From contig NZ_MSCQ01000004.1 in assembly GCF_002954725.1 (NCBI RefSeq), positions 100,792-164,791 on the forward strand: DNA of 64,000 nucleotides. Reading direction: 5' to 3'. The stretch comes from Photobacterium phosphoreum (GTDB taxonomy: Bacteria; Pseudomonadota; Gammaproteobacteria; Enterobacterales; Vibrionaceae). The notes below the pieces were generated by a model. That model was not told the DNA's origin and did not search any database. It saw only the letters and a program-made list of their open reading frames with translations. The position numbers were made by a program, and so were the translations under genes. Of the stretch, positions 28,165 through 42,174 are shown in pieces. The stretch's first letter is position 1, and each line of letters opens with the position of its first letter.

Positions 28165-30000
28165 TTATTCAACCGTTACCGCTTTAGCCAGATTTCGTGG
28201 CTGATCAACATCTGTCCCTTTAATTAAGGCAACGTGATAAGCCAATAACTGCATCGGAATGGTATAGAAAATTGGCGCAATAATTTCATCAACTTTAGGC
28301 ATAGTGATGATCTTCATCCCATCACAATCATCAAAACCAGCTTCGTTATCGGCAAAGACATACAACAACCCGCCACGGGCACGCACTTCTTCAATGTTTG
28401 ACTTGAGCTTTTCAAGTAGATCATTGGTTGGAGCAACCACAATCACGGGCATTTCAGCATCAACTAACGCTAATGGACCATGTTTAAGCTCACCCGCCGC
28501 ATATGCCTCCGCGTGAATATAAGAGATTTCTTTCAGTTTCAATGATGCTTCAACCGCAATCGGATAAAACTCACCGCGACCTAAAAATAGCGCATGCTGT
28601 TTATCAGCAAAATCTTCGGCTAAGGCTTCAATCGGTTTATCAAACGCCAACGCTTTTTCAATTTGAGCCGGCAATTGATGCAACGCAGTCACGATCTGTT
28701 GTTCTTGAACCCGATCAATACGGCCTTGCTGTTTACCTAGTGCGGTCACTAACATCAATAATGCCACCAGCTGAGTGGTAAACGCTTTGGTCGAGGCAAC
28801 CCCAATTTCAGCGCCAGCACGGGTCATAAAGGCTAAATCAGACTCGCGTACTAACGATGAACCGGCGACATTACAAATCGTCATCGCTGCCATATAGCCT
28901 TTTTGTTTCGCTAAGCGTAACGCAGCCAAGGTATCTGCGGTTTCACCTGATTGAGACAGGGTGATCAACAAACTATTCGGACGAGTGACAAATTTACGGT
29001 AACGGAACTCTGAAGCTATCTCAACATCACAACTGACACCAGCAAGCGATTCAAACCAATACCGTGCCACCATGCCAGCATTATACGAGGTGCCACAAGC
29101 AATGATCTGAATATGTTCTACTTTATCGAGGATCGCAGTGGCATCACTACCAATACTCTCAACGATCACATGATCATTGCTGATTCGACCTTCCATTGTG
29201 TTGATCAATGCACTTGGCTGTTCAAAGATCTCTTTTTGCATATAGTGTCGATATTGGCCTTTATCAGCAGCATCATGCTCTACCGTCGATTCACTCACCG
29301 CCCGTTCAACCGCGTGACCATTATCATCAAAGACAGCAATTGCTCGGCGTGTAATTTCAGCGACATCACCTTCTTCTAAGAACATAAAGCGGCGAGTCAC
29401 ATTTAATAATGCCAATTGATCTGAGGCGATAAAGTTTTCGCCGACCCCGAGTCCAATCACTAATGGACTGCCAGAGCGCGCAACAACAATCCGTTCAGGA
29501 TCGCGACTATCCATCACCACAGTGCCATATGCGCCTTGCAGTTGCTGCACAGTTTTTTGAACAGCTTCAAGTAAACTCGCAGATGATCGCAATTCCCAAT
29601 CAACCAAATGGGCAATGACTTCAGTATCCGTTTGTGAGCTAAACACATAATCACGTTCACGCAATAACTCACGTAATTGGTGATGATTTTCAATAATACC
29701 ATTGTGGACTAAAGCAATGTGTTGACCGGAGATATGGGGATGAGCATTGGCTTCTGATGGTTCACCATGGGTTGCCCAACGGGTATGTGCAATGCCTGTA
29801 CCTCCACTTAGGGGCATATTATCAACTGCATCAGCTAACTCTTGAACCTTACCTAATCGGCGTACACGCTGCAGTGTTTTCTTAGTATCCACAACCGCAA
29901 TCCCGGCAGAGTCATAACCGCGGTATTCTAAACGGCGTAAGCCTTCAATGAGAATTTCAGCCACATCACGTTGCGCTACTGCACCCACTATCCCACACAT
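28165..30000 (-). CDS. glmS: Glutamine--fructose-6-phosphate aminotransferase (isomerizing)
   Basis: GlmS makes glucosamine-6-phosphate from fructose-6-phosphate and glutamine, the entry to UDP-GlcNAc. The 611-residue protein starts MCGIVGA, with Cys2 as the glutaminase nucleophile, has the class II amidotransferase domain (to about residue 240) with [11 protein letters not shown], then two SIS sugar-isomerase domains with CGTSYNAG and GRGEFYPIA, and ends in KAVTVE. No ribozyme is expected or seen upstream. It starts 36 bases after the DeoR-type regulator and is probably cotranscribed with it. Confidence 0.97.
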   Translation of the reverse strand: MCGIVGAVAQRDVAEILIEGLRRLEYRGYDSAGIAVVDTKKTLQRVRRLGKVQELADAVDNMPLSGGTGIAHTRWATHGEPSEANAHPHISGQHIALVHNGIIENHHQLRELLRERDYVFSSQTDTEVIAHLVDWELRSSASLLEAVQKTVQQLQGAYGTVVMDSRDPERIVVARSGSPLVIGLGVGENFIASDQLALLNVTRRFMFLEEGDVAEITRRAIAVFDDNGHAVERAVSESTVEHDAADKGQYRHYMQKEIFEQPSALINTMEGRISNDHVIVESIGSDATAILDKVEHIQIIACGTSYNAGMVARYWFESLAGVSCDVEIASEFRYRKFVTRPNSLLITLSQSGETADTLAALRLAKQKGYMAAMTICNVAGSSLVRESDLAFMTRAGAEIGVASTKAFTTQLVALLMLVTALGKQQGRIDRVQEQQIVTALHQLPAQIEKALAFDKPIEALAEDFADKQHALFLGRGEFYPIAVEASLKLKEISYIHAEAYAAGELKHGPLALVDAEMPVIVVAPTNDLLEKLKSNIEEVRARGGLLYVFADNEAGFDDCDGMKIITMPKVDEIIAPIFYTIPMQLLAYHVALIKGTDVDQPRNLAKAVTVE

Positions 30001-30036
30001 AATAATTCCTTTTCTACTTCTTTGGTTATTCTGAGG

Positions 30037-30810
30037 TTATGCTTTAACCGCGGCACGAATAACTCGCACCCCATGTTGCTCTATACTAACTTTATCGCTA
30101 TCACTTAAGCCTTCATCGGTGATCAAGGTACTGATCCCCTGCCACGCTAATTCAAGATTAGGGATTTTACGACCAACCTTATTTGATTCGACCATTACCA
30201 CTACTTCACGTGATACTTCAGCCATCACTCGACTCAAGCCCATGAGTTCATTAAAAGTGGTGGTACCGCGGGCAACATCAATCCCATCAGCCCCAATAAA
30301 GAGTTGATCAAAATCATACGAACGTAAGACAGACTCAGCCACTTGGCCTTGAAATGATTCAGAATGAGGATCCCACGTACCACCAGTCATTAATAACGTC
30401 GGTTCGTTTTCAAGCGCATTGAGAGCATTGGCAACATGCAAGGCGTTGGTCATTACAATTAGGCCTTGCTTGATACCAAGCAACGAAATTAACGCCGCGG
30501 TGGTACTGCCACTATCAATAATGATGCGATGATGATCGCGAATTTGTTCTGCCGCTGCTTGAGCAATAGCTAACTTACACACTGAAACTTGCTCAGTTTG
30601 CTCGGTCGTAACAAATTCAGTTGGCATTGCAATTGCACCACCATAACGACGCAAGAGTGAGCCTGTGATCTCTAATGCTGCGAGATCTTTACGGATAGTA
30701 ACTTCAGAAGTAGAGAAATGATGCGCTAAAGCATCAACGCTAACTTCACCTTGCTCACTGACCATAACGGCAATAGCATGACGACGTTGCTGTGTATTAC
30801 GTTTCGACAT
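30037..30810 (-). CDS. DeoR-family regulator adjacent to glmS
   Basis: The 257-residue protein has a DeoR-type HTH at residues 5-60 (TQQRRHAIAVMVSEQGEVSVDALA in part, then STSEVTIRKDLAALE) and a sugar-phosphate-sensing DeoRC domain (IIDSGSTTAALISLL, MTGGTWDPHSESF). A TTG at 30828 could add six residues, but the ATG at 30810 (MSKRNTQQRR) fits the family. Placement between glmU and glmS suggests control of amino-sugar synthesis, which is inference. A palindrome downstream of its own promoter is a candidate autoregulatory operator. Confidence 0.88.
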   Translation of the reverse strand: MSKRNTQQRRHAIAVMVSEQGEVSVDALAHHFSTSEVTIRKDLAALEITGSLLRRYGGAIAMPTEFVTTEQTEQVSVCKLAIAQAAAEQIRDHHRIIIDSGSTTAALISLLGIKQGLIVMTNALHVANALNALENEPTLLMTGGTWDPHSESFQGQVAESVLRSYDFDQLFIGADGIDVARGTTTFNELMGLSRVMAEVSREVVVMVESNKVGRKIPNLELAWQGISTLITDEGLSDSDKVSIEQHGVRVIRAAVKA

Positions 30811-30830
30811 GAAGGTTAAACAACACAATA

Positions 30831-30847
30831 AGTTTCGATTTGAAACT
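30831..30847. promoter_or_regulatory. Operator-like palindrome before the DeoR-type gene
   Basis: AGTTTC-GATTT-GAAACT is a perfect 6-5-6 inverted repeat located immediately downstream of the presumed -10 element, where a bound repressor would block initiation. DeoR-family operators often contain TTTCG-like units, as here. Confidence 0.45.
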
Positions 30848-30877
30848 AGTATAGCGTCTATAAAAAGGATCCTGCAA
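30848..30877 (-). promoter_or_regulatory. Promoter of the DeoR-type gene and glmS
   Basis: On the minus strand a -35 TTGCAG (30872-30877) and a -10 TATACT (30848-30853) are separated by 18 bp, 37 bases upstream of the DeoR start. Confidence 0.6.
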
Positions 30878-30967
30878 TACCCTTGTAATAATTTTCATCA
30901 CAAAATAATACAGCCAAGGGATAACATTATTAGGACTAAACGGTGGGAAAAAGCTAAAAATTAGCCA

Positions 30968-30997
30968 TAAAAAAAGCAGAGCTGGCGCTCTGCTTTA
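30968..30997 (-). terminator. glmU terminator
   Basis: GCAGAGC (30976-30982) pairs with GCTCTGC (30987-30993) around a 4-base loop. The seven A residues to the left give a U run on the minus strand. Confidence 0.85.
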
Positions 30998-31043
30998 GAA
31001 TATAAGCTCTTCAAACTGACATTTTTTCAGTTATAGAATAAGC

Positions 31044-32402
31044 CTATTTTTTAGTTGGACGCTTCCAACCTTTAATCGTACGTGCTGGTGTACGGGTGAT
31101 AACTAACTCATCTTCACCAATATTACGGTTAATAGTTGAACCCGCACCAATGGTTGCACCAGCAGCAACTTTAACTGGTGCAATTAGCTGGGTATCAGAT
31201 CCCACAAACACATTATCACCAATTTCAGTTTTAAACTTATTGGCACCATCGTAGTTACAGGTGATCGTACCGGCACCAATATTTACATTAGCGCCAATAT
31301 CAGCATCGCCTAAATAGCTAAGATGTCCCGCTTTTGAACCAACGCCTAAACGCACTTGCTTCATCTCAACGAAATTACCCACATGGGCTTGTGCCATCAA
31401 TTCAGCACCTGGACGTAAACGTGCAAATGGACCGACAGTACATGCTTCACCAACGGTAGCACCTTCGATCACACTGTAAGGACTAATAATACTGTTATCA
31501 TCAATCTCACAATTTTTAAGTACACAACCAGCACCGATAATCACGTTATCACCAATACTGACGCTACCTTCAATAATAACGTTCACATCGATTTCAACAT
31601 CGGTTCCACACTGTAATGAACCACGTAAATCAAATCGGGCCGGATCACGTAGCATCACGCCTTGTTCTAATAAACGCTCTGCCTGCATACCTTGGAACGC
31701 ACGCTCAAGACGCGCCAGTTGGACACGATTATTTACCCCTTCAACTTCAATCGCTAATGCAGGGTGTACCGCTTCAACTGCACGACCTTCGTTATGAGCA
31801 ATTTCAATAATATCAGTGAGGTAATATTCACCTTGAGCGTTTTCATTCTTAAGTGACGCTAACCAACGTTTAAGATCACCACCGTTAGCGACCATAACGC
31901 CAGTGTTGATTTCTTTAATTAACTTTTGCTCTTCCGTAGCATCTTTTTCTTCAACAATCGCCACTACCGGACCATTGCGACGCACAATACGGCCATAGCC
32001 CATTGGGTTCTCAAGTACTACTGTTAATAGTGCAATACCACCACTTGGTTGAGCATCAAGTAGGTTTTCTAACGTTTGCGCGCTAATTAATGGTACATCA
32101 CCGTACAAGATTAATGCTTTCTCATCATCGGCAAGGTTCGGCACTGCTTGATTTACCGCGTGTCCAGTCCCTAATTGTTCAGCCTGTAGTACCCAATTAA
32201 CATTTTCATTGGCCAACACTTGCTGCATAGTATCGCCACCATGTCCATAGACAAGATTGATACTGCTTGAACCAATATCATTGCAAGTATCAATGACATG
32301 CTTAACCATTGGCTTACCTGCAAGCGTATGAAGTACCTTGGGTAAGTTCGAGTACATACGGGTGCCTTTTCCCGCGGCAAGAATCACAGCGCTAAAGCTC
32401 AT
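31044..32402 (-). CDS. glmU: Bifunctional UDP-N-acetylglucosamine pyrophosphorylase / glucosamine-1-phosphate acetyltransferase
   Basis: GlmU acetylates glucosamine-1-phosphate and then joins it to UTP, giving UDP-GlcNAc for peptidoglycan and LPS. The 452-residue protein has the uridyltransferase signature [18 protein letters not shown] at the N-terminus, GTGHAVNQA, and from about residue 250 a left-handed beta-helix acetyltransferase domain with many I-G-x-x-x hexapeptides, including [11 protein letters not shown]. It is upstream of the DeoR/glmS pair, so both ends of the pathway are clustered. Confidence 0.96.
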   Translation of the reverse strand: MSFSAVILAAGKGTRMYSNLPKVLHTLAGKPMVKHVIDTCNDIGSSSINLVYGHGGDTMQQVLANENVNWVLQAEQLGTGHAVNQAVPNLADDEKALILYGDVPLISAQTLENLLDAQPSGGIALLTVVLENPMGYGRIVRRNGPVVAIVEEKDATEEQKLIKEINTGVMVANGGDLKRWLASLKNENAQGEYYLTDIIEIAHNEGRAVEAVHPALAIEVEGVNNRVQLARLERAFQGMQAERLLEQGVMLRDPARFDLRGSLQCGTDVEIDVNVIIEGSVSIGDNVIIGAGCVLKNCEIDDNSIISPYSVIEGATVGEACTVGPFARLRPGAELMAQAHVGNFVEMKQVRLGVGSKAGHLSYLGDADIGANVNIGAGTITCNYDGANKFKTEIGDNVFVGSDTQLIAPVKVAAGATIGAGSTINRNIGEDELVITRTPARTIKGWKRPTKK

Positions 32403-32444
32403 GATGAGTATTCCTCTAAATGCATATGTAATTTATATATCCCT

Positions 32445-32473
32445 ATTGTACCTGTAGATGCACATAGGTTTAA
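32445..32473 (-). promoter_or_regulatory. Candidate glmU promoter
   Basis: Minus-strand TTAAAC (32468-32473) and TACAAT (32445-32450) are spaced by 17 bp, 43 bases before the glmU ATG. Confidence 0.5.
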
Positions 32474-32621
32474 GATGATCTGCACATTTTAACTAAAAAA
32501 TAACCAAGTAAAAAACTCTTTATAAATAACTTTTTATTATACATGGCTAAAAATCAATCATATCTATAATCACACCAGCCGTTATTCTTATAGGTAAGAT
32601 AATAAAATAAAATTCGGTCAT

Positions 32622-32646
32622 AAAAAAAGCGACCCTAAGGTCGCTT
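32622..32646 (-). terminator. atp operon terminator
   Basis: AGCGACC (32628-32634) pairs with GGTCGCT (32639-32645) around CTAA; the A run to the left gives U residues on the minus strand. It ends the atp transcript 26 bases past atpC. Confidence 0.87.
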
Positions 32647-32671
32647 CCTATGATGCAGTTATTAACACTGA

Positions 32672-33094
32672 CTAACGTGCACGCTTGGTCAATTCAATAA
32701 CGCGTAGCTGAGCAATTGCTTTTGCTAGATCACTGGCTGCTTGGGCAAAATCGATATCGCCATGCTGATTATGAATTCTCTCTTCAGCTTGACGTTTTGC
32801 TTCTTCAGCTTTCGCAGTATCTAAATCAATACCACGAATAGCGGTGTCAGCAAGTACGGTTACGATACCAGGTTGTACTTCAAGCATGCCGCCAGAAAGA
32901 TAAATAACCTCTTCTGTGCCACCTTGCTTAATAATACGTACCATGCCTGGAGTAATCGCACTCAACAACGGCGTGTGACCGGCATGAATACCGAGTTCAC
33001 CTTCGCTACCCGTTACCTGAATATTCTCAGCACGACCAGAAAACAAGCGTTTCTCAGCACTGACTACATCCAGATGAAAGGTTATCGCTGCCAT
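32672..33094 (-). CDS. atpC: F1Fo ATP synthase epsilon subunit
   Basis: The 140-residue epsilon subunit forms part of the central rotor stalk and can inhibit ATP hydrolysis. It has the N-terminal beta-sandwich ([38 protein letters not shown]) and a C-terminal helical hairpin from about residue 90. It is the last gene of atpIBEFHAGDC, 17 bases downstream of atpD. Confidence 0.96.
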   Translation of the reverse strand: MAAITFHLDVVSAEKRLFSGRAENIQVTGSEGELGIHAGHTPLLSAITPGMVRIIKQGGTEEVIYLSGGMLEVQPGIVTVLADTAIRGIDLDTAKAEEAKRQAEERIHNQHGDIDFAQAASDLAKAIAQLRVIELTKRAR

Positions 33095-33111
33095 ATCGCC
33101 TCCTAATTAGC

Positions 33112-35417
<2,306 letters not shown>

Positions 35418-35462
35418 CGTCACTCTCCGTTAGAAGGTGATCGCTAAGCGATCACCAACCAA

Positions 35463-37004
35463 TTACCAAGTTTGGGTCGCTTTGAAATCTTGCAGCAGTT
35501 TCGAGAACTGCGCTTCGATATCATCGTTGTAAGCACCCGTTTCATCAATTTGAGCTACTAACTCAGCAAATTGACCTTTGGCAAATGAAAGCAACGCAGC
35601 TTCGAAATCAGCTAACTTGGCAATTTCAACATCGCCTAAGAAACCTTTCTCGGCAGCAAAAATAACAATCGCTTGCTCAAATACAGACATTGGCGAGTAT
35701 TGTTTTTGCTTCATCAACTCAGTCACTTTCTGACCGTGATCAAGCTGCTTTTTAGTTGCATCATCAAGGTCTGACGAGAACTGAGCAAAGGCAGCTAGTT
35801 CACGATACTGTGCTAGGGCAGTACGAATACCACCTGAAAGCTTCTTGATAACTTTAGTTTGGGCAGCACCACCTACACGCGATACAGAAATACCTGGATC
35901 AACCGCTGGACGAATACCGGCGTTGAACAGTTCTGTTTGTAGGAAGATCTGACCATCGGTGATAGAGATAACGTTAGTCGGTACAAACGCCGATACGTCA
36001 CCAGCTTGTGTTTCAATGATAGGTAACGCGGTTAAAGAACCTGTTTTACCTGTCACTTCACCGTTCGTAAATTTCTCAACATAGTGCACACTAACACGTG
36101 ATGCGCGCTCAAGAAGACGAGAGTGAAGGTAGAAAACATCACCAGGGAATGCTTCACGACCCGGTGGGCGTTTTAGCAATAGTGAGATTTGACGATAAGC
36201 AACGGCTTGTTTAGACAAGTCATCGTATACGATCAGTGCATCTTCGCCACGGTCACGGAAATATTCACCCATTGCACAACCTGAGTAGGGTGCAAGGTAT
36301 TGTAGCGCGGCAGCTTCTGATGCTGATGCAACCACAACAATGGTGTTTTCCAATGCGCCGTGCTCTTCAAGTTTACGAACTACGTTCGCAATCGTTGAAG
36401 CTTTCTGGCCAATAGCCACATACACAGAATAGATACCAGAATTTTTCTGGTTAATGATGGCATCGATAGCCATCGCGGTTTTACCCGTTTGACGGTCACC
36501 GATAATCAGCTCACGCTGACCACGACCGATAGGGATCATCGCATCGACTGCTTTGTAACCAGTTTGTACCGGTTGATCAACAGATTTACGATCGATTACA
36601 CCGGGTGCAATTACTTCAACAGGAGAGAATGTCTCTGTTTCAATTGAACCCTTACCATCGATAGGCTGACCTAGGGTGTTAACAACACGCCCAAGCAGTG
36701 CCGGACCAACAGGGACTTCAAGAATACGACCCGTACCTGTAACCTTCATGCCTTCTTGTAACGAAGCATAAGGGCCCATCACTACCGCACCTACAGAGTC
36801 ACGCTCAAGGTTAAGTGCTAAGGCGAACAGTCCGCCGGGTAGTTCAATCATTTCACCTTGCATTACGTCAGCAAGGCCATGGATTCGAATAATACCATCG
36901 CTTACAGAAACGATAGTACCTTCGTTACGCGCTTCACTTACAACGTTGAAGTTTTCAATACGTTGTTTGATCAGTGCGCTAATTTCCGTGGAATTAAGTT
37001 GCAT
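35463..37004 (-). CDS. atpA: F1Fo ATP synthase alpha subunit
   Basis: The 513-residue non-catalytic nucleotide-binding subunit has the P-loop GDRQTGKTA, the arginine finger region [10 protein letters not shown] and the N-terminal [16 protein letters not shown]. The open frame reaches 37019, but the ATG at 37004 gives exactly the E. coli length. It starts 16 bases after the atpH stop. Confidence 0.97.
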   Translation of the reverse strand: MQLNSTEISALIKQRIENFNVVSEARNEGTIVSVSDGIIRIHGLADVMQGEMIELPGGLFALALNLERDSVGAVVMGPYASLQEGMKVTGTGRILEVPVGPALLGRVVNTLGQPIDGKGSIETETFSPVEVIAPGVIDRKSVDQPVQTGYKAVDAMIPIGRGQRELIIGDRQTGKTAMAIDAIINQKNSGIYSVYVAIGQKASTIANVVRKLEEHGALENTIVVVASASEAAALQYLAPYSGCAMGEYFRDRGEDALIVYDDLSKQAVAYRQISLLLKRPPGREAFPGDVFYLHSRLLERASRVSVHYVEKFTNGEVTGKTGSLTALPIIETQAGDVSAFVPTNVISITDGQIFLQTELFNAGIRPAVDPGISVSRVGGAAQTKVIKKLSGGIRTALAQYRELAAFAQFSSDLDDATKKQLDHGQKVTELMKQKQYSPMSVFEQAIVIFAAEKGFLGDVEIAKLADFEAALLSFAKGQFAELVAQIDETGAYNDDIEAQFSKLLQDFKATQTW

Positions 37005-37020
37005 GCTCCAATTCCCCAAA

Positions 37021-37554
37021 TCAAGACAGCAAAGTATCGCTCAGACGGTTCAATTTTCCCCGTACAGAGTTATCGATAACAAGGTCTCCAGCTCTAATTA
37101 CGACCCCAGCAATCAGGGTCTCGTCTACACTGCAGGTCAACATCACTTTACGTGATAAACGCTGCTCAAGTTTGGCGCTGATCGCATCTAATTGGCTTTC
37201 ATCAAGAACGATGGCAGATATCACCATAGCTTCGATGGTTTTTTCATGCTCATGTTTCATCAGCATGAATTCACCATAGACATCGGGTAGCGCATTGAGG
37301 CGTCCATTAACAGCCATCACTTTAATCAAGTTATGGCCGAATTCGTCGAGTTGCTCACCGCACACTGAAACAAAAATTTCAGCGAGCTTGTCAGCGGCAT
37401 AGCCACTATCAAGAATGTCTTGCATAGTGTCATTAGTTGCCACAGCGCCAGCAAAAGTTAGCATTTCTGCCCATTGTGCCAGTGCATTATTCTCGACCGC
37501 AAAGTCAAATGCTGCTTTAGCGTAGGGGCGTGCGATAGTAGTCATATCCGACAT
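37021..37554 (-). CDS. atpH: F1Fo ATP synthase delta subunit
   Basis: The 177-residue delta subunit links F1 to the b-dimer stator. It has the family start [15 protein letters not shown], the [15 protein letters not shown] [15 protein letters not shown] and the C-terminal [18 protein letters not shown]. An upstream Met (MSDM) may or may not be the true first residue. Confidence 0.95.
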   Translation of the reverse strand: MSDMTTIARPYAKAAFDFAVENNALAQWAEMLTFAGAVATNDTMQDILDSGYAADKLAEIFVSVCGEQLDEFGHNLIKVMAVNGRLNALPDVYGEFMLMKHEHEKTIEAMVISAIVLDESQLDAISAKLEQRLSRKVMLTCSVDETLIAGVVIRAGDLVIDNSVRGKLNRLSDTLLS

Positions 37555-37570
37555 GTGCTTGCCCCTTTAA

Positions 37571-38041
37571 TTACAGTTCTGCAGTGAGTTTGTTAAGAAT
37601 ATCAGTTTGCGCTTCCATATCGATGGAGCGGCCAATGATCTTCTCAGCGCCAATCACAGCTAGAGTTGCAACTTGTTTTCTTAACTCATCACGAGCACGA
37701 TTACGTTCAGCTTCAATTTCAGCCATGCCTTGAGCAAGAATTTTCTCACGCTCAGCTTGGGCTTCAATTTTAGCGTCATCGACAATTTGAGCTTTACGCT
37801 TATTTGCCTGTTCAATCAGCTCACTCGCGGCGCGTTTAGCTTCTTTCAATTGATCAGAAGCATTAGCTTGTGCAAGGTTCAGGTCTTTGGCAGCGCGATC
37901 TGCTGCTGCCAAACCGTCAGCAATTTTTTTCTGACGTTCTTCAATCGCTTCCATAATTGGTGGCCATACATATTTCATGCAGAACACGACAAACAGGAAG
38001 AAAGCGATAGCCTGACCCAGCAAAGTTGCATTCATATTCAC
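37571..38041 (-). CDS. atpF: F1Fo ATP synthase b subunit
   Basis: The 156-residue stator subunit has one N-terminal membrane segment ([21 protein letters not shown] in part) and a long charged helix (residues 30-156) that dimerises and reaches up to delta. Its length is that of E. coli b (156). It follows atpE across an 82-base gap that contains a hairpin. Confidence 0.95.
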   Translation of the reverse strand: MNMNATLLGQAIAFFLFVVFCMKYVWPPIMEAIEERQKKIADGLAAADRAAKDLNLAQANASDQLKEAKRAASELIEQANKRKAQIVDDAKIEAQAEREKILAQGMAEIEAERNRARDELRKQVATLAVIGAEKIIGRSIDMEAQTDILNKLTAEL

Positions 38042-38087
38042 AACGCATCTCCTTAAAAAGGGTTGCTAGGGTCCATTTACTCTGGAG

Positions 38088-38110
38088 TCAGCCTTCTAGA
38101 AAAAGGCTGA
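38088..38110 (-). other. Intercistronic hairpin between atpE and atpF
   Basis: TCAGCCTT (38088-38095) pairs with AAGGCTGA (38103-38110), an 8-bp stem with a 7-base loop just downstream of the atpE stop. There is no U run on the minus strand, so it is more likely an mRNA-stabilising element protecting the atpE message than a terminator. Confidence 0.5.
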
Positions 38111-38123
38111 TCACAGCGGTTTA

Positions 38124-39649
<1,526 letters not shown>

Positions 39650-39704
39650 GTATTCGTTCCTCGAGTCCATTCCACGACACATAGTGCAGGGAAATACAGC
39701 GAAA

Positions 39705-39732
39705 ATTATACGACTGAATAGATTGAATGCAA
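39705..39732 (-). promoter_or_regulatory. atp operon promoter
   Basis: Minus-strand -35 TTGCAT (39727-39732) and a consensus -10 TATAAT (39705-39710) are separated by 16 bp, 55 bases upstream of the atpI ATG. Confidence 0.75.
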
Positions 39733-39791
39733 TCTTATTGCAGCAAAAAAAACATTTATATTTTACAACAAAATAACCTAACCACCACCGA

Positions 39792-39814
39792 GTAATTTTC
39801 TCATTGAAAATTAC
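39792..39814. other. Perfect inverted repeat after parB
   Basis: GTAATTTTC-TCATT-GAAAATTAC is a perfect 9-bp inverted repeat between the parB stop and the atp promoter. No U run follows on the minus strand, so termination of the mnmG-rsmG-parAB transcript here is possible but not clear. Confidence 0.45.
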
Positions 39815-39824
39815 CGCGGTCAGA

Positions 39825-40724
39825 TCACAATTCGTGGCCTAACATTGCAAGAATTTGCGCTAATTTATCTTGTTGATCGAAATTAATAACAATTTTACCT
39901 TTACCATTTTTATTTTGGTTCACGGCAACTTTGGTTCCAAAGCGCTCACTTAAACTCAATTGTAGTGCGACAGTTTGTGGCTGGAGTGGCGATTTAACTG
40001 GCGCTGCAGTTGGGTTTAACAGTGTTTTTACTAGCTTTTCAGCCTCACGCACAGTTAACAACTTATTGATAATAATTTGTGCAGCAGCTAACTGTTGCTG
40101 ATCATCTAAGGCTAATAAAGCCCTTGCATGACCCATTTCTAACTGTTTTTGCTCAACCAATTGTTTAACAGCATCAGACAATTGATTTAGACGAAGTAAG
40201 TTAGAGACAGCAGCACGTGATTTACCCACGGCATCAGCAACTTGCTGATGAGTTAATGAAAACTCTTGCTGCAATCGCTCTAACGCGCGCGCTTCTTCTA
40301 TCGCATTAAGATCTTCACGTTGAATGTTTTCAATTAACGCAATCGCAACAGTAGCACGATCATCAACATTTTTAATAATACAAGGTACAACCTGTAACCC
40401 TGCTTGACGAGCAGCTTGCCAACGACGTTCACCAGCAATAATTTCGTAACGTTGACTATCAATACGGCGTACAACAATCGGCTGAATAATGCCTTGAGCA
40501 CGAATCGAATCGGCTAATTCAGTCAGTGCATCAGCCGCCATTGCTTTACGCGGTTGATATTGACCTGACGTTAGTGCAGTAACTGCAATTTGACGTAATT
40601 CACCATCAATAGCAGCTTGTTGTGATGCATGTTCATCACTTTGTTGTTTTTTAGCTTGAGCAATATTGCTGGTGGCTAGTAGGGCATCAAGGCCTTTGCC
40701 CAAGCCTCGTTTATTGAAATTCAT
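39825..40724 (-). CDS. parB: Chromosome partitioning protein ParB
   Basis: ParB is a CTP-dependent clamp that loads at parS and spreads along DNA. The 299-residue protein has the N-terminal RGLGKGLDALL, the CTP-binding domain with the GERRWQAAR box, the QREDLNAIEEA motif, an HTH (THQQVADAVGKSRAAVSNLLRL in part) and a C-terminal dimerisation region. It is 8 bases from parA. A parS site is found at 63011. Confidence 0.96.
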   Translation of the reverse strand: MNFNKRGLGKGLDALLATSNIAQAKKQQSDEHASQQAAIDGELRQIAVTALTSGQYQPRKAMAADALTELADSIRAQGIIQPIVVRRIDSQRYEIIAGERRWQAARQAGLQVVPCIIKNVDDRATVAIALIENIQREDLNAIEEARALERLQQEFSLTHQQVADAVGKSRAAVSNLLRLNQLSDAVKQLVEQKQLEMGHARALLALDDQQQLAAAQIIINKLLTVREAEKLVKTLLNPTAAPVKSPLQPQTVALQLSLSERFGTKVAVNQNKNGKGKIVINFDQQDKLAQILAMLGHEL

Positions 40725-40732
40725 GGAAAACC

Positions 40733-41527
40733 TTACGCTTCAACCGAAGTGGCTTGTAGTGCTAATTCATCACGGCGAATCATCTCGCCGGCCAGCGCTA
40801 AATACGCCTTAGCACCACTGGAATATTTGTCATAATACATTGCTGGACGACCATGACTTGGCGCTTCAGCAAGACGGACATTGCGTGGAATAACAGTACG
40901 ATATACTTTATCACCAAAATGCTTTTTAAGCTGCTGTGATACTTCATTAGAAAGGCGATTGCGGGGATCAAACATCGTCCGTAACAACCCTTCAATTTTG
41001 AGATCACTATTAACCACGGCGGTTAATTTGCTGATGGTGTCCATTAATGCGGTTAAACCTTCAAGAGCAAAATATTCGCACTGCATCGGTACTAACACCG
41101 AATCTGCAGCGGTCATTGCATTGATAGTTAACAAATTTAAAGATGGTGGACAATCAATAAAAATATAATCGTAATTATCACGAACGGGCGCTAACGCATT
41201 GCGTAATCGAGTTTCGCGCGCAAACACTTCCATCAATTTAATTTCAGCCGCGGTCACATCACCATTAGCGGCTATCAAATGATAGCCACCAGTAGTTTCG
41301 TTAATAACAACCTGATTAAAAGGAGTTTCATCAACCAAAAGATCATAGGCGGAAGCTTCGACTTGGTATTTGTCGACCCCACTGGCCATGGTCGCATTAC
41401 CTTGAGGATCAAGATCGATCACTAAGACTTTACGCTGAGTAGCAGCCAATGAAGCAGCCAGATTGACACACGATGTTGTTTTACCAACACCACCTTTCTG
41501 ATTTGCGACAGCTATGATTCTTCCCAC
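40733..41527 (-). CDS. parA: Chromosome partitioning ATPase ParA
   Basis: ParA is the nucleoid-bound ATPase that moves ParB-parS complexes. The 264-residue protein has the deviant Walker A KGGVGKTT at residues 11-18, VIDLDPQGNAT, DCPPSLNLLT and the C-terminal SYGRPA-like SHGRPAMYYDK. It lacks the extra N-terminal HTH of plasmid type Ia ParA, consistent with a chromosomal Soj-like protein. It is downstream of rsmG by 16 bases in the mnmG-rsmG-parA-parB unit. Confidence 0.96.
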   Translation of the reverse strand: MGRIIAVANQKGGVGKTTSCVNLAASLAATQRKVLVIDLDPQGNATMASGVDKYQVEASAYDLLVDETPFNQVVINETTGGYHLIAANGDVTAAEIKLMEVFARETRLRNALAPVRDNYDYIFIDCPPSLNLLTINAMTAADSVLVPMQCEYFALEGLTALMDTISKLTAVVNSDLKIEGLLRTMFDPRNRLSNEVSQQLKKHFGDKVYRTVIPRNVRLAEAPSHGRPAMYYDKYSSGAKAYLALAGEMIRRDELALQATSVEA

Positions 41528-41543
41528 AAAAAAACCTCAACAA

Positions 41544-42164
41544 TTAATCTTTTGCCGTTAATACGACTAAATGACGTTCACCATCAAGCTCTGGCACTTG
41601 TAAGGTTTTAACCTCAACAACATGACACCACTCAGGCAGCTCTGCAGCTTCATCCTGATGGTACTGACCTTTCAGTGCGAAAAATTGACCACCTGGTTTT
41701 GGCAAATGGTGACACCAATTAACCATGTCTGACATTGAAGCAAAAGCACGGCTTAATACCGCATCAAAACCTTCACCTGGGTCAAATTCTTCAACTCGAC
41801 TTTGAACGGCTGTGACATTAGTAATTTTTAGCTCATGGATCACTTGACGAATAAATCGAATCCGTTTACCTAAGCTATCAAGTAGGGTAAATGATTTATT
41901 CGGGCACATAATCGCTAATGGGATCCCAGGTAAGCCGGGACCAGTACCCACATCAATGTAACGTTCACCGTCTAAATATTGGCTTACCACAATACTATCC
42001 ATAATGTGTTTAACTAACATTTCATTGGGATCACGCACAGACGTCAGATTATACGCTTTATTCCATTTGTGCAGCAATTGCACATAACCAATCAATTGAT
42101 CAAGTTGTTGTTCTGTGACCTGAAGGTCAGTTTGAGCGATAAGTTGTATTAAACGTTGTTTCAT
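41544..42164 (-). CDS. rsmG: 16S rRNA m7G527 methyltransferase
   Basis: RsmG (GidB) methylates N7 of G527 in 16S rRNA; loss gives low-level streptomycin resistance. The 206-residue protein has the SAM-binding loop [25 protein letters not shown] and the SRAFASM block. It lies between mnmG and parA as in most gammaproteobacteria. Confidence 0.96.
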   Translation of the reverse strand: MKQRLIQLIAQTDLQVTEQQLDQLIGYVQLLHKWNKAYNLTSVRDPNEMLVKHIMDSIVVSQYLDGERYIDVGTGPGLPGIPLAIMCPNKSFTLLDSLGKRIRFIRQVIHELKITNVTAVQSRVEEFDPGEGFDAVLSRAFASMSDMVNWCHHLPKPGGQFFALKGQYHQDEAAELPEWCHVVEVKTLQVPELDGERHLVVLTAKD

Positions 42165-42174
42165 TATCTAACCC

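Noticed and set aside
32403..32621. Possible gene between glmU and atpC
   Set aside because: A/T-rich sequence with promoter-like hexamers for glmU, but no open frame with a ribosome site.
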